Below are positions 9,494-18,916 of a stretch of 64,000 nucleotides of DNA, piece after piece. The notes under the pieces were generated by a model. It made no database searches. It was not told the DNA's origin and saw only the letters and a list, made by a program, of their open reading frames with translations. The stretch is from JAIBJN01 sp963802795. Its GTDB lineage: Bacteria; Actinomycetota; Thermoleophilia; Gaiellales; Gaiellaceae. The translations under genes were made by a program, and so were the position numbers. Location of the stretch: positions 186,001 through 250,000 of the forward strand of contig CAWDJV010000002.1 of assembly GCA_963802795.1 (NCBI GenBank). The letters are read 5' to 3'. How positions within the stretch are numbered: the first letter of the stretch is position 1; every line of letters starts with the position of its first letter.

Positions 9494-10454
9494 TCACTGG
9501 CAGTCGTCCCCGGAGAGCTCGCGCGTCACCGAGTTGCTCGGAGCCGAGACGTTGCCCGCACTGTCGATGGCGTGGAGAACCCAGGTGTTGGTCCCCTCGA
9601 AGCCATAGGTGTTGTTACGGTCGGTCCCGATCACGATGCCGAAGTTCGCGTCCGGCCTGTCTATGTCGACGAGCCTGTAGCGGATCGCGGCCTGAGGGTC
9701 CTGGTCGTCGGTCGACTGCGTCCACCTGGCGATGATCTCGCAGCTGTGTGAACGCCCGACCCTGAAGTCCGTGGGCGCCGTAGGCGGGGTCGTGTCCGTG
9801 CTCGCCTCGGTCGTCGCCGTGACGGCGTCCGAGAACGCGGAGAAGTTCCAGCCGGCGTCGCGTGCCCTGACAGTGAAGGTGTACGTGGTCGAGGGCGCCA
9901 GGCCGACCACCGTCGCGGAGGTGGCGCCGGTGACAAGGACGTTCCCGCCGAACGGGCTCACGTTTACCTGGTACAGGTCGATGATGCCCGAGTCGTCCGT
10001 CGAGGCGTCCCAGGAAAGCGCGACCTGAGAGGCCGTGACGTTCTCGACACGGGGGGTCCCCGGCACGGACGGCGCCGTCACGTCGCGAACCGTCTCGACG
10101 ACGAGCAGGTCGCTCGTGGACTTGTTGCCGCTCCCGTCGACCGCCTCCACCCAGAAGTAGTACTGGACGCCGGGCCGCAGGCCGGTCCACGTGTAGGAGG
10201 TCTGCGTCTTGGGCAGGGTGACCACGGCCGGGTCGCCCCACAGGTGGACGCGGTAGGTGAAGTTGCCGGAGTTGTCGGTCGAGGCGTTCCAGGCCATGGA
10301 GACGCTCGTCATCGTCTTGGCCGTGACGCGCAGGTTGCCCGGCTTCGTCGGCGGCGTGAGGTCGGACGCCGCCGACGCCGACGTCGCCAGGAAGGCGAAG
10401 GTGACGAGGACGATCAGGCCGGCGAGCGACGCGCCGGGCAGGAAGGACTGACAT
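9494..10454 (-). CDS. Secreted fibronectin type III repeat protein (frame slip near start)
   Basis: An exported protein of about 320 residues with two to three fibronectin type III-like modules. Each shows the family pattern: VSMAWNASTDNSGNFTYRVH with a YTWTGLRPGVQYYFWVEAVDGSGN closing strand, then VALSWDASTDDSGI with TTYTFTVRARDAGWNFS, and a last, more divergent unit starting IIARWTQSTDD. ATG 10452-10454 follows GAGGGGG. The hydrophobic signal segment ASLAGLIVLVTFAFLATSASA lies in the frame of the mature protein but one base out of phase with this ATG, so a one-base slip sits within the first ten codons. No catalytic domain is present; a surface adhesion or binding role is possible. Confidence 0.75.
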
Positions 10455-10669
10455 GGCTCGTACCCCCTCGAGTCGTTGCGAGCGGTGGCATCCGCTCCGG
10501 GAGGTGATACGCACGAGGACGATGGGCGGATTGATCGTCAGGACGCACGTACTGAATGCAAGGCAGAGGAGGCCGCATGCCACTCGGCCTCTCGCTGTTG
10601 CTGGAGCTCGACAAACGCGAACGGGCGGATTCCGGGCGGACGGCAAGCCGCGGCGGTCGCAGACCAGCG

Positions 10670-11233
10670 CTATCGGAGGACGCGGTACTCGAGATGCGTC
10701 ACGCCGTCGGTCTGGCTGAGCCCCGTTCGTTCCAGCTCGATTCGCTGCGGGAGCTGGTCGAACAGCCGACGGCCCCCTCCGAGCAGGACATCGATCAGGT
10801 GGATCCTGATCTCGTCCACGAGCCCCGCCGCGAGGAATTGCTGGTCGATGTTGGCGCCCATGAGCCCGATCCGCTTCTCGGCGGCGACCTCCCGGGCCTG
10901 CGCGAGGGCACGCTCGATCCCGTCGGTGACGAAGGTGAATACCGGGTCCGAGCTCGCCGGCGGCCTGTGGGTGACGACGAAGCAGGGGACCTCGCCCAGC
11001 GGGCCCTTGCCACCCCATGCCTCGATCGAGTTGTCGTAGCTCCGGCGGCCCATGATGACGGCGCCCGTTTCCTCGACCAGGTTGCCGTACACCCGCTCGA
11101 ACACCGAAGGATCGTCGAACGCCCAGTTGTGGAGCCTCATCCCGTCCTCGCCCAGCCCCTGCTCCGGATTGTCATTGGGCGCCGCGATGTAGCCGTCCAA
11201 TGACATGCTCATGTCGATAACCACGCTGCCCAT
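10670..11233 (-). CDS. RibD C-terminal/dihydrofolate-reductase-like protein
   Basis: A 187-residue second member of the RibD C-terminal family. ATG 11233 follows GAGGAGG and begins the conserved VVIDMSMSLDGYIAAPND. Other landmarks are AVIMGRRSYDN, VPCFVVTH, GLMGANIDQQFLAAGLVDEIRIHLIDVLLGGGRRLF. It is a different subtype from the gene at 7556 (it has the GMRLHNWAF insert). It probably reduces an unidentified pterin-, flavin- or ketone-like substrate with NADPH. Confidence 0.85.
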   Translation of the reverse strand: MGSVVIDMSMSLDGYIAAPNDNPEQGLGEDGMRLHNWAFDDPSVFERVYGNLVEETGAVIMGRRSYDNSIEAWGGKGPLGEVPCFVVTHRPPASSDPVFTFVTDGIERALAQAREVAAEKRIGLMGANIDQQFLAAGLVDEIRIHLIDVLLGGGRRLFDQLPQRIELERTGLSQTDGVTHLEYRVLR

Positions 11234-11361
11234 GTCGCCTCCTCTGTTCTGCCAATGAGACCGGCTGACGCTAACGAACTCATCGCAGTCGGCGCGACTG
11301 CCGCCTGACAGGTCGACGTCAGAGCGGGCTTGCGCCCCGAAGCCCCCTGCGGCTGTTGGTG

Positions 11362-11706
11362 CTACCTGCGCTGGGCGGTCCTCACGCCGAGCGCACACGC
11401 GCTGACGACGAGCAGGATGCCCAGGAGCACGAGGCCGGGCGCGTCATCGGCCTCCCCGAACATGGCCGCGGCGACGCCGAGGGCGGCGATGCCGAGCGCG
11501 GCGGCGAGATTCCCCGCCTTCTTCACTGCCAGCTCGAGCGCAACACCAATTGCCGCCAGGAGGACGCCGGCGACAGCGAAGTCCGCCAGACTCCAGACCA
11601 CGTCGTCGGTGATCAGCATCGCCACCAACGGCAGCGACAAGACGAACGTCACGCCGAGGGCAACGCGAACAGCAGATCGATAGAGAGTCTTGCTCGTTTT
11701 CAGCAT
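11362..11706 (-). CDS. Small four-helix membrane protein
   Basis: A 114-residue hydrophobic protein with about four membrane segments (near residues 13-33, 38-58, 64-84 and 89-108) and a basic tail RTAQRR. Start ATG 11706. I recognise no family. It stands alone between the reductase gene and an apparent short gene. Confidence 0.55.
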   Translation of the reverse strand: MLKTSKTLYRSAVRVALGVTFVLSLPLVAMLITDDVVWSLADFAVAGVLLAAIGVALELAVKKAGNLAAALGIAALGVAAAMFGEADDAPGLVLLGILLVVSACALGVRTAQRR

Positions 11707-11879
11707 GGTCTGTGCGAGACCGGATCCGTGGAAGGTGCGGTGTCCCGAACGACGAGCATCGCCGTGAGCTGGATCCCGGGAACGGTAGCGCGCAAGGCGC
11801 TACGCGACCCCGATCTAGGCGCGGCGCCTTGTAGGCGATCCCGAGACGCGGCGGCAGGTCATCCTGCTCCCGCTGAACG

Positions 11880-12029
11880 TCAAGCGTCCGCCGCACGCGC
11901 CGCCGGGATATTCGCGTGCGGGCGCTGCTCGCGCTCTATGTCGGAGCGGGTGTCGAGCCAGATGAACCCGAGGATCACGATTGCCACGACGGCGATCGCG
12001 TATCCGAACCAGTTGTCGCGCCAGGCCAT
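11880..12029 (-). CDS. Possible 49-residue single-pass membrane protein
   Basis: A short reading frame with ATG 12027-12029: residues 9-25 form one clear membrane helix (GYAIAVVAIVILGFIWL) after an aromatic, charged start MAWRDNWF; an acidic-basic tail follows. The composition is that of a real bitopic micropeptide rather than of random high-GC sequence. No clear Shine-Dalgarno is seen, so confidence is limited. Confidence 0.4.
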   Translation of the reverse strand: MAWRDNWFGYAIAVVAIVILGFIWLDTRSDIEREQRPHANIPAARAADA

Positions 12030-12128
12030 GGCTAGTGCATCGGCCGTCCGCCCTGGTTCCTTTACGCCTCGCCTGCCGCCGCGGCTACGCTCGCCGCACC
12101 GGTGCGGCTCGACGTACCGCGCAAACGG

Positions 12129-13076
12129 CTAGCCAACGCAGGCGGCGGCCAGCTCCGCGTTCTTGGCGCAGCAGCGCGTGAGTGTGGCGATGAAGCCCCG
12201 CTCGCTCGGACTCAACGGTCGGCGGGCGAGCCGCGCGACGTAGAGCCGCCGCTCGATCCGCGGCTGCCCTCTGAGGCGGAAGCTCGCGAGCTCGCCGCGT
12301 TCGATCTCCTCGGCGACGGCGTAGCGGGAGAGAAAGGCGACGCCGAGTCCCTCGCGGGCGGCGCGCTTGATTGCCTCGCTCGAGTCGAGCTCCCAGACTC
12401 GTGCCGGGCGCGCATCGAGCGCGTCGAGTGCCCGCTCAGCCGTCTGACGGGTGCTCGACCCGGCCTCGCGCACGAGCAGGGTCTGGTCGGCGAGCGCGGC
12501 CGCCCTGATCCGCCCGGCCTTGATGGGGAGTAGGCCTGGCTTGGCGATGCCGACGATCTCGTCCGTGAGGAAGGGGGTGAGCTCGACTCGCTCGTCGGCC
12601 TGCGTCTCGCCGACGAGCGCGAGCTGCACCCGTCCGGCGAGCAGCCGCTCGATCATCTCGTCCGTGGAAGCGATCTCGACTTCGACGTCGACATTCGGGT
12701 GATCGCGTCCGAAACAGCCGAGCGTGTCGGGCAAGAGGTACACACCCGGCGTCGTCGATGCGCCGATGTGAATCGTGCCGGCCTCGAGCCCGGCGAGCGC
12801 GCCCAGCTCCTCCTCGCCTGCTTGCAACGCAGCGAGGGCTTCGCGCGCCCGAGCGGCGAGGACGGTGCCGGCTTCGGTGAGGCGGCTCCCGCGTCCGTTG
12901 CGCTCGACGAGCCGCTGACCTGCCGCCGCCTCGAGCAGGCGCAGGTGTTCGCTCGCGCTCGGCTGTCCGATTCCGACGCTCCTCGCGGCCGCCGAAACGG
13001 TTCCCTGGCGCTCGATCTCCACGAGCAGGCGAAGGCGGGTGGTGTCCCAGAGAAGCGAAAGTGATGTATCGGTCAC
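12129..13076 (-). CDS. LysR-family transcriptional regulator
   Basis: A 315-residue LysR-type activator/repressor. The N-terminal HTH is clear: LRLLVEIERQGTVSAAARSVGIGQPSASEHLRLLEAAAG, followed by a type-2 periplasmic-binding-like effector domain (GTIHIGASTTPGVYLLP to the end). Within it, SSEAIKRAAREGLGVAFLSRYAV is the usual hinge/second lobe. The start is GTG 13076. It faces away from the MBL/MFS-rhodanese genes with a 67-bp gap, the typical arrangement of a LysR regulator and its target. By context it may sense a reduced sulfur compound; that is inference. Confidence 0.85.
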   Translation of the reverse strand: MTDTSLSLLWDTTRLRLLVEIERQGTVSAAARSVGIGQPSASEHLRLLEAAAGQRLVERNGRGSRLTEAGTVLAARAREALAALQAGEEELGALAGLEAGTIHIGASTTPGVYLLPDTLGCFGRDHPNVDVEVEIASTDEMIERLLAGRVQLALVGETQADERVELTPFLTDEIVGIAKPGLLPIKAGRIRAAALADQTLLVREAGSSTRQTAERALDALDARPARVWELDSSEAIKRAAREGLGVAFLSRYAVAEEIERGELASFRLRGQPRIERRLYVARLARRPLSPSERGFIATLTRCCAKNAELAAACVG

Positions 13077-13143
13077 GACGATGATTGGTATCGGAAGATT
13101 CGCCTTGCCCCATACTAAGCCTCGCCGTACCGTGTGGCAACGC

Positions 13144-13901
13144 GATGGTTCTGCGACCGTTCCTGTTTCCGGAGACGGCGTGCGCGAGCTACCTGTTCGG
13201 CTGCCTCACGCATCGCCGGCTCGCCGTCGTCGACCCACATGTCGACCTCGTCGACGGCTACCTCGAGGAGGCCGAGCGGCTGGGCGCCCCGATCACGGCC
13301 GTATTCGAGACCCACGTGCAGGCAGACCATGTCTCGGGCCTCCCGGCGCTCGTCGAGGCGATCGGGGCCACGGCATACCTGCCGACCGGGGCGACCGTCG
13401 ACTTCGAGCATGTCCCGCTGAGCGACGGTGAGATCGTCGAGCTCGGGAACACCACCGTGCGAGCGCTCGCCACGCCGGGGCACGCGCCGGCGCACAACGC
13501 CTACCTGGTCGCGGACAGGCGCCGGGGGACGGAAGAGCCGTGGCTCGTCTTTACGGGCGACTCGCTGCTCGTCGGCGACGTCGGCCGTCCCGACCTGCAC
13601 GCCGGCGGCCTGCCCGAGGCGGCGGCAAGAGCACTGCACGGCTCGATCCGAGCGTCTGCTCGGGCTGCCCGATCATGTTCTCGTCTACCCGAGCCACTAC
13701 GGGGGCTCGGTCTGCGGCCGCGGCCTCTCAGGCAACCCCTTTTCGAGCATCGGCTTCGAGCGCCGCCACAACGAAGCGCTCGAGCATCCGGATGCCGCCA
13801 GCTTCGCCGAGGCGTTGCTCAGCGATCTGCCGCCTGCTCCCGCGAACCAGCGCGAGATCGTCGAGGCGAACCGCCGCGGGAGGGTCCCGAGCCGGACATG
13901 A
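13144..13901 (+). CDS. MBL-fold persulfide-dioxygenase-like protein (one frame slip)
   Basis: A metallo-beta-lactamase-fold protein of about 250 residues close to the ETHE1/persulfide dioxygenase branch, which oxidises glutathione or low-molecular-weight persulfide to sulfite with a mononuclear iron. Seen: ETHVQADHVSG (the HxHxDH motif with Gln at the second His), TPGHAPAHN, FTGDSLLVGDVGRPDL and the C-terminal VYPSHYGGSVCG. The three mononuclear-iron ligands of the branch (first His, PGH His, GD Asp) are all retained. The frame changes near 13643 between LHGSI and RLLGLPDHVLVYPSH. Its stop overlaps the start of the MFS-rhodanese gene (ATGA), so the two are translationally coupled. Confidence 0.8.
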
Positions 13902-15614
13902 CGGCGGCGTCGGCTCGGCTCGGGCTTCGGGCGAACGCCGGCCAGTTCTCACTGCTCGTCGCCCTCAACGCCTTCGTCGGCGCCATGGTGGGGCTCGAGC
14001 GAAGCGTGCTTCCGCTCGTCGGCGAGAGCGACTTCGGTCTTACATCGAAGAGCGCGATCCTCGGCTTCGTCGTCGCCTTCGGGATCACCAAGGCGCTCGC
14101 CAACCTCGCTGCGGGAGGTCTCGCCGACCGCGTCGGGCGCAAGCGCCTCTTGGTGATCGGCTGGCTCTTGGTGCTCCCCGTGCCGCTCATGATCGCGCTC
14201 GCCCCCAGCTGGGGCTGGATCGTGGCTGCCAACCTCTTCCTCGGCGCCAACCAGGGCCTCGCCTGGTCGATGACCGTCGTGATGAAGATCGATCTCGTCG
14301 GGCCGCGGCGGCGCGGCCTTGCCCTCGGTCTCAACGAGTCGGCGGGCTACCTCGGCGTCGCAGCGACGGCGTTTCGTCACCGGCGCGCTGGCCGCCACCT
14401 TTGCTCCGCGCACGCTCGTCTGGAGCCTGGGAGCCGTGATCGCCGTCGCGGGAACGGTGATCTCGATGCTCTTCGTGCGTGACACCGCCGGGCACGTCGA
14501 ACGCGAGCAGCGCGCCCACGGCCCCCACGTGACGGGCACGCTTCGCTCGGCATTCGAGCGCGCGACGCTACGTCACCCGACGCTGCGCGCCTGCTCGCAG
14601 GCCGGGCTGGTCAACAACCTGAACGACGCGCTCGCCTGGGGCTTGGCGCCCCTGTATCTCGCCGCCCACGGGGCAAGCGCGGCCCAGATCGGCATCGTCG
14701 CGGCGGTCTACCCAGCCGTCTGGGGCGCCGGCCAGCTGGTCACCGGCTGGCTCTCCGATCACACGGGCCGCAAGCCCCTGATCGTCGCCGGCATGCTCGT
14801 CCAGGCCGGCGCGCTTGCCCTGCTCGCTGCGGGCGGCGGCGCCTTCGCGCCAGCGCTGGTTGCCGCCGTCTTTCTCGGCATCGGAACGGCCCTCGTGTAT
14901 CCGACGCTGATCGCCGCCGTCTCGGATGCGGTCCAGCCTGTCGAGCGGGCTCAGGTCGTGGGGGTCTACCGCTTCTGGCGCGACTTCGGCTTCGTCGTCG
15001 GCGCGCTTCTGGCCGGGCTCGTCGCCGACGCCGCCGGGTCGGGCAGTGCGATCGCGATCGTGGCCGGGCTGACAGCGGGAAGCGGCGCCTGGGTCGCACT
15101 CACCGACTGGGTCGAGCGGGATCGCTCGGCAGACCGCCGGGCGGCTCGGCGAAACGTCGACGACCTGCTCGCCGCCGCACGCCGACGGATCGCGCCCCGG
15201 CGCACGCCCAGCCAGGCCTATGAAGCGCTGAGGGAGGGAGCGCTGATCATCGACCTGCGATCGAATGACGACCGACGCGAGCGCGGGGTCGTTCCGGGCT
15301 CCGTCCATATCCCGCGCTCGGTCCTCGAGTGGCGGGTCGACCCCGACTGCGAGTTTCGCAACCCGGCCGCCTGCGACCTCGAGCGCGAAGTCATCCTCAT
15401 GTGCGCCGACGGATTCTCCTCTAGCTTTGCGGCGCTCTCACTACGCGAGCTCGGCTTCCGCCACGCCACCGACCTCGTCGGCGGCTTCAGCGCCTGGAAG
15501 GCAGAAGGACTGCCCTTGCGCCAGGCGCCCCAGCCGGAACGTGCGGATCAACTTCCCGGCATGGGCTGCCCGGAACCACTCGAGGCCGACCACCAGGAGG
15601 TGTCACCGGCGTGA
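13898..15614 (+). CDS. MFS transporter fused to a C-terminal rhodanese domain (one frame slip)
   Basis: A protein of about 570 residues. Residues 1-410 or so form a 12-helix major-facilitator transporter, with the MFS signature GGLADRVGRKRLLVIGW in the first half and GWLSDHTGRKPLIVAGM in the second. After a basic linker (DRRAARRNVDDLLAAARRR) a rhodanese domain follows without any stop: AYEALREGALIIDLRSNDDR, GSVHIPRSVLEWRV, and the active-site loop LMCADGFSSSFAA with its cysteine, then GFRHATDLVGGFSAWKAEGLPL. A slip near 14370 joins two frames of the transporter. Coupled to the upstream MBL gene, it suggests export of a sulfur oxyanion or thiosulfate linked to sulfur transfer. The fusion itself lies in one uninterrupted frame. 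Confidence 0.8.
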
Positions 15615-15650
15615 AATGGCAACCAAACTCAGTCCTGCGTCTCCGCCTTG

Positions 15651-15681
15651 CGGGGCGCTCACGAAGGCCGTGAGCGCCCCG
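15651..15681. terminator. Bidirectional hairpin terminator
   Basis: Perfect 12-bp stem (15651-15662 with 15670-15681), 7-nt loop, in the gap between the convergent MFS-rhodanese and DUF4190-like genes. Confidence 0.75.
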
Positions 15682-15699
15682 TCGAGCGCGGGGTCGAGG

Positions 15700-15987
15700 C
15701 TACGTGAGGGCCTCGACAGCGATCCAGACGATCATCATCGCGAGCATCGCGCCGGCGATCACGATCGCCGCGACGGCCATTCCGCGGCTTTCGGAGCGGC
15801 GAAGCGCAAGCGCGCCAAGGACGACCGCCGCGATCGCGGGTGGAAACCCGAAGACGAACCCGCCGCCGGGCAGGTCCCAGGCGAGCGTGGAGCCCGGGAC
15901 CGACAGCACTGCGAGGGCCAGCGCAGGCCCCGCAAGGGCTCGCCGGCTCGCAAGATCGACGGCGGGGCGGGTAGTGGTGGATTCCAT
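15700..15987 (-). CDS. DUF4190-like small membrane protein
   Basis: A 95-residue membrane protein. ATG 15987 follows GAGAGGAG. Two hydrophobic hairpins (GPALALAVLSVPG with GGGFVFGFPPAIAAVVLGALAL, then MAVAAIVIAGAMLAMMIVWIAV) frame the short RRSESRG loop, the layout of DUF4190 proteins. Function unknown. It is a single gene between two terminators or gaps. Confidence 0.65.
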   Translation of the reverse strand: MESTTTRPAVDLASRRALAGPALALAVLSVPGSTLAWDLPGGGFVFGFPPAIAAVVLGALALRRSESRGMAVAAIVIAGAMLAMMIVWIAVEALT

Positions 15988-16106
15988 GACGACTCCTCTC
16001 GGTTGTGGAAGCGACGTATCCGAGGCTACGAGGGCAGAGGAGCTGCGTCATCGAGGCTGCTACGCGAATGTAGGCCGCGCCAGTGCGCGACTTTGGCTCC
16101 GTGCTG

Positions 16107-16751
16107 CTACGGAGCCTCGCGATTGCGAAGGTAGGCGAGCACCGCGAGGACGCGACGATGGCCGTCCTCGCCGCCGTGAAGGCCGAGCTTCGAGAAGACG
16201 TGGCGCACGTGGCTCTCGACCGTCCGCTCGGTCAGGAAGAGACGGGCCGCGATACCCGCGTTCGTCAGGCCCTCGGCCATCAGGGCGAGGATCTCGCGCT
16301 CGCGGGGCGTGAGGTCGTCGTGCCACCGCTCGCGCGGGGCAACGAGCGTCGCGACGACCTCGGGATCGAGGGCGGACCCGCCGCGCTGGACGCGCTCGGC
16401 CGCGTCCATGAACTCGGCCACGTCGAGCACTCGGTCCTTCAGCAGGTAACCGAAGCCCCCCTGCGAGACGAGCTCGACTGCGCCGGCGATCTCGACGTGC
16501 TGGGAGAGCACGAGAACGCTCACACCGGGATGTGCCTCGCGAATCCAGCGAGCAGCCTGAATCCCCTCATCGCTGAAGTTCGGGGGCATGCGTACGTCGA
16601 CCACCGCCAGGTCGGGCTCGTGCTCGCGGATCGCGGCGCGGAACGCGTCCGCATCGGCGACCGCCGCCACAACCTCGTGCCCTGCATCGCCGAAGAGCCG
16701 GGCGAGCCCCGCGCGGAGCAGCGTCTGGTCCTCGGCGATGACTACGCGCAC
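16107..16751 (-). CDS. LuxR-type response regulator
   Basis: A 214-residue NarL/LuxR-family response regulator. Receiver domain (residues 1-120): acidic pair in VVIAEDQTLLRAG, phospho-acceptor Asp in DLAVVDVRMPP, the conserved Ser/Lys pair near VLSQH and GYLLKDRV. Output domain (about 150-210): LTPREREILALMAEGLTNAGIAARLFLTERTVESHVRHVFSKL, the DNA-binding HTH. Its start overlaps the 3' end of the upstream histidine kinase gene by 10 nt, so both are one transcript and certainly partners. Confidence 0.92.
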   Translation of the reverse strand: MRVVIAEDQTLLRAGLARLFGDAGHEVVAAVADADAFRAAIREHEPDLAVVDVRMPPNFSDEGIQAARWIREAHPGVSVLVLSQHVEIAGAVELVSQGGFGYLLKDRVLDVAEFMDAAERVQRGGSALDPEVVATLVAPRERWHDDLTPREREILALMAEGLTNAGIAARLFLTERTVESHVRHVFSKLGLHGGEDGHRRVLAVLAYLRNREAP

Positions 16752-18727
16752 GGGAGCTCCGCGACAATCGAGGTGCCCCGGCCGGCGTCGCTCTTCACGA
16801 CGAGCCGACCTCCGAGCGCGACCACGCGGTCGGAGAGGCCGGCGAGGCCCGAGCCGAGGGCCGGCGTCGCGCCCCCACGACCGTCATCGGAGACCGTCAA
16901 GACGAGACGACTGTCGCTTCGGCCCGCGTGCACGACCACGCGCGAGCAGCGCGCGTGCTTGATGGCGTTCGTCAGCGCTTCGCTGGCCACGAAGTAGGCG
17001 GCCGCTTCGACTTCCCGCTCGAAGCGCTCGTCCGTCGCGTCGACCTCAGTGGGAATCGACGCCCGTGCGGCGAGCTCGCGGAGCGCGGGTGCGAGCCCGT
17101 GGTCCAGCGTCGCGGGCCGGATCCCGCGCGCGAGCCCGCGGAGCTCCGCGATCGCGTCGGTGAGACCGGTGACCGCGCCGTCGAGCAGCTCGCGCTCGGC
17201 CGGAGTTGCAGCCGGCCCGAGCTCGTGCTGCAGATGGCGAAGGTCGAGACCGATGGAGACGAGCTGCTGCTGCGCGCCGTCGTGCAGGTCTCGTTCCAGT
17301 CTCTGCCGCTCCTCGTACGTTGCGGCGACGATCCGCGCCCGTGAGGACTCGACTTCGTCGAGCTGGCGCCGAACCTCGACGCGCAGCCGGGCGATCTCGA
17401 TGGCGAGCCCGGCCCGGCCGATCAGCAGGTCGAGCAGGGCTCGCTGCGGATCGGGCGCGTGGACGAGGGTGGCGAGCTGCAGCTCGGCCCGGCGGACGGG
17501 CGTGCGTCCGGCAGGATGCGTCGGGAGCTCCTCGACGATCCGCCCCGCCGCGTCCGCGTGCGCCTGGTCGCGCGGCAGCCAGTAGAAGAGCTCGAGGCTC
17601 GGATCGTGTGTCGCCTCACCGAGCACGCTTCCGACCTCTTCCGGCTCGGCCCGACCGAGGCGGAGGTCGTCGAGGAAGCGATCGACCCGCCGCAGCCCTT
17701 CGTAGCGCGATCGGTTGAAGCGCCGGTCGACCTGCGTCTGCACACGAGCGCGCACCGGCCGGAAGGCGACGGCGACGGCGAGCGTCGCTGCGGCAGTCGG
17801 CACGGCGGACCCGCCGCCCAGGGCGATGCCGAGACCGAGCGCCACCGCGACGAACGCCGCGCCGAGCACCGCGGTGAGCACGGCGTAAGAGAGCGTCGCG
17901 CTGATCAGGCGATCGATCTCGTAGAGCCGGTAGCGCAGCACCGCGATCCCGATCGCGACGGGAATGGCGACCTCCACCGCCACCAGCGCCACAAATGTCA
18001 CCCAGCGCGGCGCACCGGCGAGCCCCTCGAGGGTTCCGACGAGAATCGAGACCGGGATGAGAACGCCCGCGTAGGCGATCCACTTCAGCTGCATGCGCAG
18101 CACGCCGTGCGCGCCTCTGAAGCGCACGACCAGGGCGAACATCGCTGCGACGAAGGTAACGCCCATTCCGAGCAGCCCGACTGTCTGGAGGGTGCCGTGC
18201 ACGGCACCCGGCAGCACGTTGAAGGGCGCGAGCTCCTCGAACGGAGCATCGAGCGGCCCGTCCGAGAGCAGGCCCCCGAGGAGCATGGCCAGGAACGAGG
18301 CGGCCCCTCCAATCGCCCAGGGGCGCCAGCGCGGTGACGGCAGTCGCCCGTCCGGGAAGACGAACGCGATCGCGATCACCCCCGCGAAGAGCAAGGGCCA
18401 GCCCGACGTGTCCCAGACGGCCGCCGCTCGTCCGCCCGGCAGCGAGCCGGGGTGCTCCAGGGCGTAGCCCGCATACACGCGCGCGAGCCCGGCAAGCGCG
18501 AGCACGATCGCGTTGCCGAGCAGCAACCAGCCGATCGGGTTCGTGTGGCGCCGCAGCGCAAGCAGCAGCCCGACCCCGGTCGAGGAGAGGACCGCGACCG
18601 GGCCCACGAGGTTGGCGAACCACCCCTCGCCGTACTCGGCCGCCCCGGCGTCCAGGAACAGGATCGCAGGAATCGCCGCGACCGCGATCGAGGCGAGCAG
18701 CCAGGCGAACACGCCGCTGCGGGTCAT
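16742..18727 (-). CDS. Membrane sensor histidine kinase (NarL-partner type)
   Basis: A histidine kinase of about 661 residues. The N-terminal 300 residues hold some nine membrane helices (starting GVFAWLLASIAVAAIPAILFL), as in other actinobacterial multi-pass kinases. A GAF-like linker follows, then the HisKA_3 dimerisation box ATYEERQRLERDLHDGAQQQ with the phosphorylated His, and an HATPase_c domain with EALTNAIKHA (N box), VSDDGRGG and GSGLAGLSDRV (G boxes). ATG 18727 places the first helix near the N terminus; GTG 18760 or a start at 18808 are alternatives. It phosphorylates the overlapping LuxR regulator; the signal is unknown. Confidence 0.9.
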   Translation of the reverse strand: MTRSGVFAWLLASIAVAAIPAILFLDAGAAEYGEGWFANLVGPVAVLSSTGVGLLLALRRHTNPIGWLLLGNAIVLALAGLARVYAGYALEHPGSLPGGRAAAVWDTSGWPLLFAGVIAIAFVFPDGRLPSPRWRPWAIGGAASFLAMLLGGLLSDGPLDAPFEELAPFNVLPGAVHGTLQTVGLLGMGVTFVAAMFALVVRFRGAHGVLRMQLKWIAYAGVLIPVSILVGTLEGLAGAPRWVTFVALVAVEVAIPVAIGIAVLRYRLYEIDRLISATLSYAVLTAVLGAAFVAVALGLGIALGGGSAVPTAAATLAVAVAFRPVRARVQTQVDRRFNRSRYEGLRRVDRFLDDLRLGRAEPEEVGSVLGEATHDPSLELFYWLPRDQAHADAAGRIVEELPTHPAGRTPVRRAELQLATLVHAPDPQRALLDLLIGRAGLAIEIARLRVEVRRQLDEVESSRARIVAATYEERQRLERDLHDGAQQQLVSIGLDLRHLQHELGPAATPAERELLDGAVTGLTDAIAELRGLARGIRPATLDHGLAPALRELAARASIPTEVDATDERFEREVEAAAYFVASEALTNAIKHARCSRVVVHAGRSDSRLVLTVSDDGRGGATPALGSGLAGLSDRVVALGGRLVVKSDAGRGTSIVAELPCA

Positions 18728-18916
18728 CGCCGAATCATCCGGACGTGGCGGTCGGGTCACAAACGCATTCTGGTCCGCCGCAGCGGCGGCGTCGACTGGG
18801 CGACCCATTCCGAATCACCTCGGCACTTGCGCGCCGAACCCGCGTCGCAGTTCAACTTCTTCGGTGCCATCGTCGGCCCTCGATCTCCCGTGCGAGCCGC
18901 CTGAGATGATCCCCCG

